A stretch of DNA of 64,000 nt from Panacibacter microcysteis (GCF_015831355.1 NZ_JADWYR010000002.1:744001-808000), one strand, 5' to 3'. Counted from the stretch's first letter, positions 18,364-28,532 are shown. Program-made: numbers and translations. The notes: generated from the letters alone by a model not told the origin.

Positions 18364-20778
18364 ATGTTTAATCTCTATTTGAAAACAGCCTGGCGCAATA
18401 TTAAGAAGAACAAACTCTTCTCATTTATCAATGTGCTTGGTTTGTCGATGGGTATTGGGTTATGTTTTATTATTATGTTGTATGTGCAGGATGAACTTAG
18501 CTACGATCGTTTCAATGAGCATGCAGATAACATTGCAAGGGTGATATTCAAGGCAGAAGTAAATGGTGGCAAGATAAATGAAAGTGTATCCATGCCGCCG
18601 GTGGCGCAAACAATCAAAAAAGATTTTCCTGAAGTGCAGGAAGCTACACGCATCAAAGATTTCGGACGTTCAAAGATTACCTATAAAGACAAGGTGTTTA
18701 AAGACGACAGGTTTGCATTTGCAGACGCAAACATCTTCAGCGTTTTTACTTTGCCAATGGTTGAGGGCGATGCAAAGACTGCTTTGAAAAATGCCAACAG
18801 CGTTGTGATAACTGAGTCAACTGCCAGGAAGTATTTTGGTACAGAGAACGCTATTGGCAAAGTAATTACAGTTACCGCACACGATAACCAGCCGTACACC
18901 GTAACAGGTGTTATAAAAGATATTCCTGCCAACGCACATTTTCATTTTGATATGTTTGGCGCAATGAGTGGCTGGACAGAGGCTACATCAGATTCGTGGA
19001 TGTTTGGCGGCTACCATACATACCTGCTCCTGCAACCACATACAGACATTGCAAAAGTGGAAGCACGTTTCCCGGCCATGGTTACAAAATACATGGGCCC
19101 GCAAATACAGCAGCAGATGGGGCTAAGCCTTGCGCAGTTTCAGCAGAAGGGTAACTCACTGGGTTTTGTTTTACAGCCGCTCAAAAATATACACCTCGAT
19201 TCTTATACCACCACTGAGTTTGAACCGGGTGGCAACAAAATGTATGTATACATCTTTGCCGGCGTAGCGCTTTTTATGTTGGTTGTAGCCTGTATAAATT
19301 TTATCAATCTTGCTACCGCTGGTGCTACAAAAAGAGCAAAGGAAGTGGGCGTACGCAAAGTAGCCGGTTCTGACAGGTTTCAGCTTATCCGCCAATTCCT
19401 GTTCGAATCAGTAGTACTAACCGCAATGGCACTGGTGCTGGCATTTATGCTGGTAAAGATTGCGCTACCCCTGTTCAATGAACTTGCCGGTAAAAATTTG
19501 TCATTCGATGTACAACCAGTTCTGGCGTTTATAGCGCTTGGCTTGCTGGTTGGTGTACTTGCCGGTTTGTATCCTGCGTTTTATTTGTCTTCTTTCAAAC
19601 CTATTGCTGTGTTAAAAGGCAGGCTTGCTACCAATAACAGGTCGTTTGGTTTGCGTAGCGGCCTCGTGGTTTTCCAGTTCTTTATTTCTGTTGGCCTTAT
19701 CATCGGCACCATTGTGGTCTACCAGCAGATGAAGTATATCCAACACAAAGACCTGGGCTTTAGCAAAGAGCAGCTCATCAGCATTCCAAATTCTTACATG
19801 CTGGGTCAGAATGAGCAGGTATTTAAACAACAGTTGCTGCAGGATCCGCGTATTGTTAGTGCCACAACCTCATTTTACAAACCTGTAGGGCCATCGGCTT
19901 ACAACAATGCACTGGCCTACCCGCAGGGAAATGATAACGCCGTGGTCAATGGCGTGGATTTTCATATCGACGAACAATACATACCAACAATGGGTATGCA
20001 AATGATCAGTGGCAGAAATTTTTCCAAAGCATTTTCAACAGATTCGTTGGGCATCATTCTCAACGAAACTGCTGTAAAAAATTTCGGCTGGAACAATACC
20101 ACCGCGCTAAATAAAATTGTGGTGCGCCAGAACAGCAACAGGGGAAATAACATTCCTTACCACGTTATCGGCGTGGTCAAAAATTTCAACTTCAGATCAT
20201 TGCATGAAAACATTTCTCCATTGTTTATGACCCTCAACCCTGAAAGTGGTTTGATCTTTAAAATAAAGACCGCTGATGTGCAGGGTTTGCTGGCAACAAT
20301 GAAAAAGAACTGGGACAGCTATACCACCGAAGAGCCGTTTACCTACAACTTTTTAGATGACATGTTCAATAAGGCCTATGCAACCGAACAAAAAACAGGC
20401 GCCATTCTCAACATTTTTTCTATCCTTACCATTTTTGTCGCATGCCTGGGTTTATTTGGTTTGGTAACCTATACGGCCGAGCAACGAACCAAAGAAATAG
20501 GCATCAGGAAAGTGCTTGGCGCCAGCGTAGCGCAGGTTACGCAAATGCTTTCAAAAGAATTTCTGAAGCTGGTACTCATCGCATCGCTGGTGGCATTCCC
20601 GGTAGCATGGTGGGCAATGAACAAATGGCTGCAAAGCTTTGCTTACCGCATAGAAATAAGCTGGTGGGTTTTTCTTGTTGCCGGTTTTGCTGCATTGCTC
20701 ATTGCATTGCTTACGGTTAGTTTCAAAGCAGTAAAGGCTGCGCTTACCAACCCGGTAAAAAGTTTAAGAACAGAATAA
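18364..20778 (+). CDS. FtsX/MacB-type ABC permease 7
   Basis: Full-length permease of 804 residues starting MFNLYLKTAWRNIKKNK. First coupling motif RAKEVGVRKVAG near residue 323, second RTKEIGIRKVLGAS near 705, tail NPVKSLRTE. Residues preceding the first coupling motif read FINLATAGATK, lacking the usual Arg-Ser. It is the closest match in the window to permease 1: both have KKD[YF]P.V.E.TRI in periplasmic domain 1, a KYFGTENAIGK-like element, and a similar approach to TM2 (MYVYIFAGVALF and QYVYIFSAVALF). This copy is therefore the best guide to what is missing from the truncated first gene. Confidence 0.93.
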   Translation: MFNLYLKTAWRNIKKNKLFSFINVLGLSMGIGLCFIIMLYVQDELSYDRFNEHADNIARVIFKAEVNGGKINESVSMPPVAQTIKKDFPEVQEATRIKDFGRSKITYKDKVFKDDRFAFADANIFSVFTLPMVEGDAKTALKNANSVVITESTARKYFGTENAIGKVITVTAHDNQPYTVTGVIKDIPANAHFHFDMFGAMSGWTEATSDSWMFGGYHTYLLLQPHTDIAKVEARFPAMVTKYMGPQIQQQMGLSLAQFQQKGNSLGFVLQPLKNIHLDSYTTTEFEPGGNKMYVYIFAGVALFMLVVACINFINLATAGATKRAKEVGVRKVAGSDRFQLIRQFLFESVVLTAMALVLAFMLVKIALPLFNELAGKNLSFDVQPVLAFIALGLLVGVLAGLYPAFYLSSFKPIAVLKGRLATNNRSFGLRSGLVVFQFFISVGLIIGTIVVYQQMKYIQHKDLGFSKEQLISIPNSYMLGQNEQVFKQQLLQDPRIVSATTSFYKPVGPSAYNNALAYPQGNDNAVVNGVDFHIDEQYIPTMGMQMISGRNFSKAFSTDSLGIILNETAVKNFGWNNTTALNKIVVRQNSNRGNNIPYHVIGVVKNFNFRSLHENISPLFMTLNPESGLIFKIKTADVQGLLATMKKNWDSYTTEEPFTYNFLDDMFNKAYATEQKTGAILNIFSILTIFVACLGLFGLVTYTAEQRTKEIGIRKVLGASVAQVTQMLSKEFLKLVLIASLVAFPVAWWAMNKWLQSFAYRIEISWWVFLVAGFAALLIALLTVSFKAVKAALTNPVKSLRTE

Positions 20779-20818
20779 GCATTCATGAACAGCGAATGAT
20801 AAAAAATATTACAACAAC

Positions 20819-20859
20819 TTTCAAAGTCTCTGACCTTCGGAGAAGGCGTAGGCGTGAGG
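20819..20859. repeat. second dispersed repeat family, copy 3
   Basis: TTTCAAAGTCTCTGACCTTC followed by GGAGAAGGCGTAGGCGTGAGG: degenerate relative of 7609-7650, again directly left of an A/B-arm repeat. Confidence 0.45.
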
Positions 20860-20861
20860 TG

Positions 20862-20995
20862 TATGTACCAAACAGCAGCATAAGCATTAAGCATCGTTGC
20901 GTCGCACTCTTGTACTGCTGAAGCGCTATTGGGCAAACGCGAAGATCGAAGCGAAAAACTGAACAAACTATCTGAAGCTGGTTATAATAAACGTG
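20862..20995 (-). repeat. dispersed repeat, A arm with body and right end (locus R8)
   Basis: Minus-strand A arm at 20894-20917, then the body motif GGGCAAACGCGAAGATCGAA, then a right outer end (GAAGCTGGTTATAA) without a recognisable second arm. It looks like a full element that has lost its B arm. Confidence 0.75.
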
Positions 20996-21010
20996 TAAAT
21001 TTCTAATGCT

Positions 21011-23407
21011 ATGTTTAGAATTTTTTTAAAAACTGCAGTCAGGAATATTAAGAAAAACAAGTTGTACGCAGCCATAAACATATTGGGTTTATCTGTTGGG
21101 TTAACAGCCTGTTTACTGATCGGCCTTTACATTCAGCATGAACTGAGTTACGACAAATTCAATGCAAATGCCGACAGGATTGTACGTGCTACCATGGAGT
21201 ATGGCCAGGCCGGCACAGTAAACACAACAGCCACCACCGGCACCAAAGTAGGCCCCCAGTTTAAAAGAACATTTCCTGCAGTGGAAGAATATGTAAGAAC
21301 CTATCTCGGGCAAAGCGTGATAAAAAATGGCGATAAAATATTCGAGGAGCCGCGTGTATTGTATGCCGACCCTGCATTTTTCAAAATGTTTTCTTTCAGC
21401 ATTGTAGCGGGCAATGCAGGCGCTGCATTGGATGCGCCGGATAAGATTGTACTGACAAGGTCAATGGCACAAAAATATTTTGGCAGTGAGAATGCCATTG
21501 GAAAAACACTTACAGCGTTGGGTAAATCGTGTACTGTTTCGGCCATATGCGAAGATGCCCCGCAAAACTCACAGATCAGGTTTGATTTTGTTACGCAGTT
21601 CCTTAACCTGAGAAATGTAAGCGAAGAGAACTGGTGGACCGCCAACTGGATCACTTATTTTCTGGTAAAAGATGCAGCGTCTGTTGCACCCTTGCAAAAG
21701 CAGGTGGAAGCTTACATGAAAACGCCACAGGTAAGAACAGAAGCCGGCCTGGAAGGAGCTTCTTACCTTACCTATCACCTGGAGCCTTTAACAACTGTAC
21801 ACCTGCATTCTGCCCTGCCCGGTTTTGAACCCAATGGCAACATAAGGTATATCTATATGTTTGCGGTGGTTGCATTGCTCATACTGATCATTGCATGCGC
21901 TAACTATACAAACCTTGCCACAGCGCAATCTGCTGCGCGTACCGGCGAGATCGGTATGCGTAAAGTGATGGGTGCATCTAAAGCGCAGGTATTTACACAG
22001 TTTATCGGAGAGTCTGCTGTAATCACCATTATTGCTGCATTCCTGGCCTTTGCCTTATGTATGGTACTGATACCTTATTTCAACCAGCTTACCGGTAAAG
22101 CATTTACTTCGGTAATGCTCTTACAGCCTTCTTCACTCATTGGCCTTGCAGTGTTTGCAATAATGGTCAGCTTTTTTGCCGGGTTGTACCCCGCCATACT
22201 TTTATCGGGCACGCAGATTATGAGTGTTCTGAAGAAAGGATTCACTTTTACCGGTGGCAATGGCCTGCTAAGGAAAACGCTGATCGTTGTTCAGTTTGGG
22301 GTATCTGTGTTTCTTATCATCTATACCATCATCATTATGCAGCAAATGCACTACATGCAAAATACCAATCTGGGTTATAGCAAAGAGCATGTGGTGGTGT
22401 TGCCTGCCACGCAGGGCATGGTAAAAGAATTCGAAGCTTTTAAAAGTGCGTTGCAGCAGGTGAGGGGTGTAGAGAGTGTAACCGCGTCTTACGAAACACC
22501 GGAGTATGTTGAATGGGGCGATGGCATAACTGCAACAGATGAAAAAGGCAACCACGAAGTTTCGGTAAATGCAATGCCGGTAGATCTGGATTTTATTAAA
22601 ACCATGAAAATGCAATTGGTTGCCGGCCGCGATTTCCAGCAATCAGATTTTGCAATGATGGATACAACCAATAACAATACAAATTTCCGGCAGCCTTTCA
22701 TCATCAATGAAACACTTGCAAAAAAAATTGGCTGGAGTGCAAACAATGCCATCAACAAAACCGTTGAAAAAGGAGTGCCGGGCCCGGTTGTAGGCGTTGT
22801 AAAAGATTTTAATTTCAGCAGCCTGCATGACGCCATTGGCCCGCTGCTTATATTTCTCGACAGGGATCTTACACGAGATTTTATCGTTCGCATAAACGGG
22901 AACGATATGCAATCTACCATACGGCGCCTGGAAGGCTTATGGAAACAGCGTGTAACAGACAGGCCCTTTACTTACCATTTCCTCGACGAAGACTACAACA
23001 AACTGTATCTCGCAGAACAAAGAACATCTGCATTGTTTACCGTTGCAGCAATTATTGCCATTGTGCTTGCAAGCCTTGGCCTGTTTGCGCTTGCGGCTTT
23101 TACAACCGTACAGCGTACAAAAGAGATTGGCATACGGAGAATATTGGGTGCAGATATAAAAGGCATCACTTTACTGATTGCCAAAAACTTTATTCAACTC
23201 GTGGTGCTGGCAATCATTATCGCCGTGCCGCTGGCATGGTGGGCGGGCAATACATGGCTGCAGGACTTTGCTTTCAGAATTCCTGTAAAGCCTTATGTGT
23301 TTGTTATGACCGGTGCTGCAACAATTATCATCGCTTTTTGTACAGTAGGCTATCACTCAGTAAAAGCATCGTTGAGCAACCCGGTGAAAAGCCTGCGCAC
23401 AGAGTAG
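21011..23407 (+). CDS. FtsX/MacB-type ABC permease 8 (divergent coupling motifs)
   Basis: Full-length permease of 798 residues starting MFRIFLKTAVRNIKKNK. It is one of the two most divergent copies. The first coupling motif is RTGEIGMRKVMG (near residue 309), with Gly for the Lys of RAKE. The second is RTKEIGIRRILGADIKG (near 701), lacking KVLGAS. TM2 reads IACANYTNLATAQS and TM4 is followed by LSGTQIMSVLKKG instead of FKP..VLKG. The TM6 motif is SLGLFALAAFT rather than CLGLFGLA. The tail is the standard NPVKSLRTE. The frame is intact over its whole length, so it should be a working gene; the altered coupling region may mean a different ATPase partner or relaxed coupling. Confidence 0.92.
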   Translation: MFRIFLKTAVRNIKKNKLYAAINILGLSVGLTACLLIGLYIQHELSYDKFNANADRIVRATMEYGQAGTVNTTATTGTKVGPQFKRTFPAVEEYVRTYLGQSVIKNGDKIFEEPRVLYADPAFFKMFSFSIVAGNAGAALDAPDKIVLTRSMAQKYFGSENAIGKTLTALGKSCTVSAICEDAPQNSQIRFDFVTQFLNLRNVSEENWWTANWITYFLVKDAASVAPLQKQVEAYMKTPQVRTEAGLEGASYLTYHLEPLTTVHLHSALPGFEPNGNIRYIYMFAVVALLILIIACANYTNLATAQSAARTGEIGMRKVMGASKAQVFTQFIGESAVITIIAAFLAFALCMVLIPYFNQLTGKAFTSVMLLQPSSLIGLAVFAIMVSFFAGLYPAILLSGTQIMSVLKKGFTFTGGNGLLRKTLIVVQFGVSVFLIIYTIIIMQQMHYMQNTNLGYSKEHVVVLPATQGMVKEFEAFKSALQQVRGVESVTASYETPEYVEWGDGITATDEKGNHEVSVNAMPVDLDFIKTMKMQLVAGRDFQQSDFAMMDTTNNNTNFRQPFIINETLAKKIGWSANNAINKTVEKGVPGPVVGVVKDFNFSSLHDAIGPLLIFLDRDLTRDFIVRINGNDMQSTIRRLEGLWKQRVTDRPFTYHFLDEDYNKLYLAEQRTSALFTVAAIIAIVLASLGLFALAAFTTVQRTKEIGIRRILGADIKGITLLIAKNFIQLVVLAIIIAVPLAWWAGNTWLQDFAFRIPVKPYVFVMTGAATIIIAFCTVGYHSVKASLSNPVKSLRTE

Positions 23408-23496
23408 CGTGGTGAAGGGTGAATGAGGAAGAAGTTAATTTGATTTTAGAAACAGCAACGCTGGCAGTCCGCATCTTGCTGCATAACGTTCCGGAA

Positions 23497-23560
23497 GTAC
23501 AAGGGAGTGACACAACAGGTGCTGAATAGCGGACAGAACGGCCACATACCAATAACTATC
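23497..23560 (+). repeat. dispersed repeat, single B arm (locus R9)
   Basis: Plus-strand B arm with one change (GTACAAGGGAGTGACACAAC, 23497-23516), preceded by AACGTTCCGGAA, a sequence also found before the B arm of locus R2. Confidence 0.8.
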
Positions 23561-23573
23561 ATTTCAAATACCT

Positions 23574-25931
23574 ATGTTCAGAAATTATTTTAAAACGGCA
23601 TGGCGAAACCTGATGAGGCACAAACTTTTTTCCTTCATCAATATTTTCGGGCTTTCCCTCAGTTTGCTCGTGTGCCTGCTTATTATGTCGCAGGTATTGG
23701 AAGATCTTAGTTATGATACATTTAGCCCCTATGCCCACAATACGTACAGGGTATTGACTAATATAACCGAACTCAAGAACAAAAAGCAATATCAACTGGC
23801 AAGTTCGCCGCTGCCACTTAAGGGCGAGTTGCAGCGGAATGAACAGGTGGTGCAATACGCAACACAACTATATCCTGCATTGAAAGGCAATGCAACATTT
23901 GAAGGGAAAAAATTACCCGTCAATGCTGCTTTTACAGATGCATCTTTTTTTAAAGTTTTTGGCTTCGGTTTATTGTCAGGCAATGAAGACGATGCACTTG
24001 CCGTTACAAATGGCATTGTGATCAGCAAGGCGACTGCGCAGAAGTTTTTTGGTAATGCAAACCCTGTTGGCAAAACACTTGATTTCGGTAAAATGGGTCT
24101 TTACCAGGTTACCGGTGTATTAAAAGATAACCCGGGCAAATCTCACCTCGATTTTGATGCTTATGCTTCTATACTTGCAACAGAACAGTTACGGAAAAGT
24201 AATGTGTTGCCGGCCTTAAGTGCTAGCTGGAACACCCTGAACGATGGTTACACTTACGCAGTTGTAAAGCCTGGTATAAGCAGCGCTGCTTTCCAGGGTT
24301 TGCTCAGCCGCATTCAACAACGGCCCGAATTGAGATCTGCTGAAGGCAGCATTTCTTTCACTGCGCAACCATTGCTGGATATTGTGCCCGGCAGCGATAA
24401 TATTTACAACGAAATATCCCGTGGCAATGTGTGGGCAAAGGTACTTACGGTTATAGGCGTAGGATTGATCATTTTATTGGCAGCCTGCTTTAATTACACC
24501 AACCTTACCATTGCAAGGGCGCTAACAAGAGCGAAAGAAGTGGGCGTAAGAAAAGTTTCCGGGGCCACAAGAATGCAGGTGTTTATGCAGTACATAGTAG
24601 AATCAATGGTTATTGCATTTGCTGCATTGTTCTTTGCATGTTGTTTTATTCCCATATTGCAGCCGGGCTTTCATTTTACTGTGCAACTTATGTTGTTTGC
24701 AGGTGTGTTCACGTTTATCACGGCACTGGCAGCGGGCTCTTTTCCTTCCTGGATATTATCTGCTTTCAAGCCTGTACAGGTGCTCAAGAATGTGTCTGTA
24801 CAAAAATTGTTTGGCAATATTTCCCTGCAAAAAGCTTTGATGATCTTCCAGTTCAGTTTGTCCATTCTTGTAGTGATGTTTTTATCGGTCTATTACCGGC
24901 AGTTTAGTTATCTCGGTACAATAGACACCGGCTTTACGGCAGCAAATATTATCACCATTCCGGCCTCCGCCAACGATAAGATTTTTGTAAACGAAATAGC
25001 AAAGATCAGCGGCGTTAAAATGTTTAACAGGCAGTCAGATGATTTTGGCATAAGAGGCTCGGGCTCTTTGCAGTTGTTTTTAGATAAACCTGTAAATGGC
25101 CAGGGCATAGCTGCTGATTATTACTTTGCCGATGCCGGAACGGTGCCACTGCATGGGTTGAAGCTGGTGGCAGGTTCAAATTTTGATAATGATAATGCCG
25201 CTGCTGAGTCTGCTGTTTTGATCAACCGGAAAGCTGTTGCTGTACTGGGTTTTAAAGATGCTGCAGCCGCCATCAACAAAACAGTTTGGCTCAACGATTC
25301 TACACAGGTGGCCATAATAGGCGTACTGGCAGACTTTTACGATAAAGGTGCAGCAAGAAATATAAACCCGCTCGTACTAAGGAATAATGAAGCCGGTTAT
25401 AACTACATCAATATTCTTGTAAATGCCGCAGGTAAAGATAAAACGTTACAAGAAGTATCTCGTGTGTGGAAGACAGTAAACCCGCATGCGCCATTTGAAT
25501 ATGAATGGCTCGATCAAAAAATAGCGGCCCGTGAAAACCAGTCCGGGACATACACGCAAATGGGTTTCCTGGCATTTGTTACCATCAGCATTGCTGCACT
25601 TGGCTTACTGGGACTGGTTATTTATACCGTAGAAACAAAACAAAAGGAAATAAGTATTCGCAAAGTAATTGGTGCCAGCGTAAACCAGCTAATGTTCCTG
25701 CTTTCAAAAGGGTTTGTAAAACTTATTGTTATTGCAGGTCTTATTGCTACACCGGTTGGTTTAATTTTATCGGTGCTGTTCCTGCAAAATTTTCCAAACA
25801 GGGTGAGTATTGGTGCCGGCACCGTATTGGTTGGTTTTATTTTTTTACTGCTCATCGGTCTTGTAACCATTTTGTCGAATACATACCGGGCTTCTTCAGC
25901 AAACCCGGTAAAGAACCTGAGAGTGGAATAA
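23574..25931 (+). CDS. FtsX/MacB-type ABC permease 9 (divergent C-terminal half)
   Basis: Intact permease of 785 residues starting MFRNYFKTAWRNLMRHK. The first half is ordinary, with TM2 AACFNYTNLTIARA and coupling motif RAKEVGVRKVSG near residue 319. The second half departs from the others: the coupling motif is KQKEISIRKVIGAS near 688 (Ser for the conserved Gly, and Gln-Lys for Arg-Thr), TM6 reads ALGLLGLVIYTVE, and the tail is NPVKNLRVE. The second periplasmic domain is shorter and lacks the GRNFS-type motif; it has LVAGSNFDND instead. The final TM is followed by SNTYRASSANPV, unlike SFQ.IKAA. No nearby subgroup partner was recognised. Confidence 0.92.
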   Translation: MFRNYFKTAWRNLMRHKLFSFINIFGLSLSLLVCLLIMSQVLEDLSYDTFSPYAHNTYRVLTNITELKNKKQYQLASSPLPLKGELQRNEQVVQYATQLYPALKGNATFEGKKLPVNAAFTDASFFKVFGFGLLSGNEDDALAVTNGIVISKATAQKFFGNANPVGKTLDFGKMGLYQVTGVLKDNPGKSHLDFDAYASILATEQLRKSNVLPALSASWNTLNDGYTYAVVKPGISSAAFQGLLSRIQQRPELRSAEGSISFTAQPLLDIVPGSDNIYNEISRGNVWAKVLTVIGVGLIILLAACFNYTNLTIARALTRAKEVGVRKVSGATRMQVFMQYIVESMVIAFAALFFACCFIPILQPGFHFTVQLMLFAGVFTFITALAAGSFPSWILSAFKPVQVLKNVSVQKLFGNISLQKALMIFQFSLSILVVMFLSVYYRQFSYLGTIDTGFTAANIITIPASANDKIFVNEIAKISGVKMFNRQSDDFGIRGSGSLQLFLDKPVNGQGIAADYYFADAGTVPLHGLKLVAGSNFDNDNAAAESAVLINRKAVAVLGFKDAAAAINKTVWLNDSTQVAIIGVLADFYDKGAARNINPLVLRNNEAGYNYINILVNAAGKDKTLQEVSRVWKTVNPHAPFEYEWLDQKIAARENQSGTYTQMGFLAFVTISIAALGLLGLVIYTVETKQKEISIRKVIGASVNQLMFLLSKGFVKLIVIAGLIATPVGLILSVLFLQNFPNRVSIGAGTVLVGFIFLLLIGLVTILSNTYRASSANPVKNLRVE

Positions 25932-25938
25932 AAGCATG

Positions 25939-26108
25939 ATGGGCCCGGCAGAAGAATATGCATGAAGCATCCGTTGCGTCGCACTCTTCAGCGCCTGGAG
26001 CTTTATTGAACAGGTGCGAAGATCGCACCGTGCTGAATACAGAGCCGAACGTACAAGTGAGTGACACAACAGGCGCTGAACAGCGAACCATAAGCTGGTA
26101 ACATCATT
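25939..26108. repeat. dispersed repeat, complete A/B inverted pair (locus R10)
   Basis: Left A arm 25971-25992 (minus, with CTTCAGC in place of CTTGTACTG), right B arm 26051-26075 (plus). Left outer flank GGGCCCGGCA, right end AAGCTGGTAACATCATT. Body TTATTGAACAGGTGCGAAGA. The most compact full pair, filling most of the 198-base spacer before permease 10. Confidence 0.85.
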
Positions 26109-26129
26109 AACTAAAATAATCTGTTGCTT

Positions 26130-28532
26130 ATGTTGAGAAACTATTTTAAATCGGCATTTCGCAGTCTCTGGAAAACCAGGACCACCAGCTTTATCAACAT
26201 ATTCGGGCTTGCTGTTGGCATGGCTGCCGCTGTTTTTATTTTTCTGTGGGTGCAGAATGAGGCAAGTTTTGATAGCTTCCATACTGAAAAAGAGCAGGTG
26301 TACAGGATAACATGCGACATTGCTATTAACGCCGATGAGCAATGGAAATGGGAAAATGCACCGATGATGATGGCCGAAACCGCCTTGCGTGAAATACCAG
26401 AAGTAGAGCAGGCATCTCGTGTAATGATCAATAACTGGGGCGGCCCTGTGTTGAATATTAATAATAAATTATACGACGAAAAAACAAGTGCGTGGGTAGA
26501 TAAAAACTGGTTCAATATTTTTTCTTATGATTTTATTGCGGGCAATGCAGCAGGGTTTGCGCAGGATCCGTTCAGTATTATACTTACCGCATCGAAAGCC
26601 AAAAAATTCTTTGGCAATGCAGAAGCGGTTGGGCAGGTGATTAAGGTGGATACAACCAACTATACTGTAAAGGCAGTAATAAAAGATAACCCGATCAATT
26701 CTAGTTTCCAGTTTGATATTTTACTGCAGATGGGCGGTCGCCTTGCCGATCCCAATACGTACAGGAACGACCTTACCTGGAATAATTTTGGCTATATCAC
26801 TTTTCTTAAACTGCGTAAAGACGCAAGCGTTACGCAGGTTATTGCCGGTTTAAATAATATTGTAAAAAAGAACAGGCCCGGTAACGATAATACCACCATC
26901 AGGCTGATGCCATTGAAGGACCTGTATTTCGAGGAAGACCTTCAGTCTTCTGCTATGCCAAAAGGCACAGAAAAAACTGTATACATATTTAGTATACTGG
27001 GCATATTGCTGTTGCTTACAGCATGTATTAACTATGTAAACCTTACCACTGCAAAAGCCAGCCTGCGTGCAAAAGAAGTAAGTGTAAGAAAAATAATCGG
27101 CGCCGACAGGAGCAGCCTTTTTGCACAGTTCATTACTGAGTCGCTCACAGTAAGTTTATTCGCATTGTTCTTCACGGTAGTACTGCTTATCCTGGGCCTG
27201 CCTTTGTTCAATGATATAACAGGAAAGTCGTTCGAGATTTCCCTCAGTTCATTTGCTGTATGGAAGGTACTTACCGGAACGCTGTTGTTTGCAGCGGTGC
27301 TTAATGGCATTTACCCGGCCTTGTTGTTGTCGTCTTTCAAACCGCTGAATGTTTTCAGGGGTGTAAGTGTGCTTAAACTCAATGATGGAGCGGTACGCAA
27401 AGGCCTGGTAGTTTTCCAGTTTGCGCTTTCAACGGTGCTTATAGCAGGTGCAATGGTAATTTACCGGCAGCTCAATTATATACAAACCACCAACCCGGGT
27501 TACAATGTGTCGCAGGTAATGTCGGTAGAAGTGCCTTATCCTGCTTATGCAAAACTAAAAGGTGAGGAGCTGGGTATGTTTTTTCAAACATTTAAAAACG
27601 AATTGCGCAGGCAGCCCGGCGTTATGGGAGTAAGTGGTGGCAGTGATGATATTACGAATGTGCAAAGTTACTCATCGGGCAATGCAGACTGGGATGGCAG
27701 GGATACCTTGTTCAACCCTTCCATTGCCAGGCTAAGCGTGGATGCAGATTTTAGAAGCATGTTTAAATTGCAGCTCGCAGACGGGCGCTGGTTTACCACG
27801 GGCAAAGATGATGAACGTAATTACATTTTAAATGAAACAGCTGTGGCACAGTTTAACATGCATAAACCGGTTGTAGGGCAGCGTTTTACCTGGGGCGGAG
27901 ATACAGGGCATGTGGTTGGCGTAGTAAAAGATTTTCATTATAAGAGCTTACACGATAAAATAGGGCCAATGGTGTTGATGTCAGAAACACAAAGAAGTTC
28001 GCACCTGTTTGTAAAAGTGGCACCGGGCAGCATTCCTGCAACGGTAAGTGCTGTGCAGTCTGTATGGGCATCGCTTGTACCAACACAACCTTTTCATTAT
28101 ACTTTTCTGGATGACAGCTTTAATGTGCTGTACAGCAAAGACATTCAAACCTCTCAGCTGATCCTCATATTTTCTTTTATTGCGGTTATTATTGCCGCGC
28201 TTGGCCTGTTTGCACTGGCCGCTTTTACAGCAGAGCAGCGAACAAAGGAAATAGGCATACGCAAGGTGCTGGGTGCATCGGTACAGCAGATAACAACGTT
28301 GCTTTCCAAAGACTTCGTTGTATTAGTATGCGTGGCAATTGTTATAGCAACACCACTTGCCTGGTGGGCTATGAACAACTGGTTGCAGGATTTCGCTTAC
28401 CGTATAGACCTCGGGTTTGGTATTTTTCTATCATCTGCGGCGGTAGCTATATTCATCGCATTGTTGTCTGTAAGTTACCAGGCCATAAAAGCTGCTATTG
28501 CAAACCCTGCAAACAGTTTACGAACAGAATAA
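26130..28532 (+). CDS. FtsX/MacB-type ABC permease 10
   Basis: Intact permease of 800 residues. A TTG at 26124 adds two residues, but the ATG at 26130 gives MLRNYFKSAFRSLWKTR, in line with the other copies. First coupling motif RAKEVSVRKIIG near 313 (Ser for the first Gly), second RTKEIGIRKVLGAS near 703. TM2 ends ACINYVNLTTAKAS. TM6 is ALGLFALAAFT. The tail is NPANSLRTE. The second periplasmic domain shares ILNETAV, a TWGGDTG element and GVVKDFHYKSLH with permease 4. Periplasmic domain 1 carries a tryptophan-rich stretch (INADEQWKWENAPM) not seen in the others. Confidence 0.93.
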   Translation: MLRNYFKSAFRSLWKTRTTSFINIFGLAVGMAAAVFIFLWVQNEASFDSFHTEKEQVYRITCDIAINADEQWKWENAPMMMAETALREIPEVEQASRVMINNWGGPVLNINNKLYDEKTSAWVDKNWFNIFSYDFIAGNAAGFAQDPFSIILTASKAKKFFGNAEAVGQVIKVDTTNYTVKAVIKDNPINSSFQFDILLQMGGRLADPNTYRNDLTWNNFGYITFLKLRKDASVTQVIAGLNNIVKKNRPGNDNTTIRLMPLKDLYFEEDLQSSAMPKGTEKTVYIFSILGILLLLTACINYVNLTTAKASLRAKEVSVRKIIGADRSSLFAQFITESLTVSLFALFFTVVLLILGLPLFNDITGKSFEISLSSFAVWKVLTGTLLFAAVLNGIYPALLLSSFKPLNVFRGVSVLKLNDGAVRKGLVVFQFALSTVLIAGAMVIYRQLNYIQTTNPGYNVSQVMSVEVPYPAYAKLKGEELGMFFQTFKNELRRQPGVMGVSGGSDDITNVQSYSSGNADWDGRDTLFNPSIARLSVDADFRSMFKLQLADGRWFTTGKDDERNYILNETAVAQFNMHKPVVGQRFTWGGDTGHVVGVVKDFHYKSLHDKIGPMVLMSETQRSSHLFVKVAPGSIPATVSAVQSVWASLVPTQPFHYTFLDDSFNVLYSKDIQTSQLILIFSFIAVIIAALGLFALAAFTAEQRTKEIGIRKVLGASVQQITTLLSKDFVVLVCVAIVIATPLAWWAMNNWLQDFAYRIDLGFGIFLSSAAVAIFIALLSVSYQAIKAAIANPANSLRTE

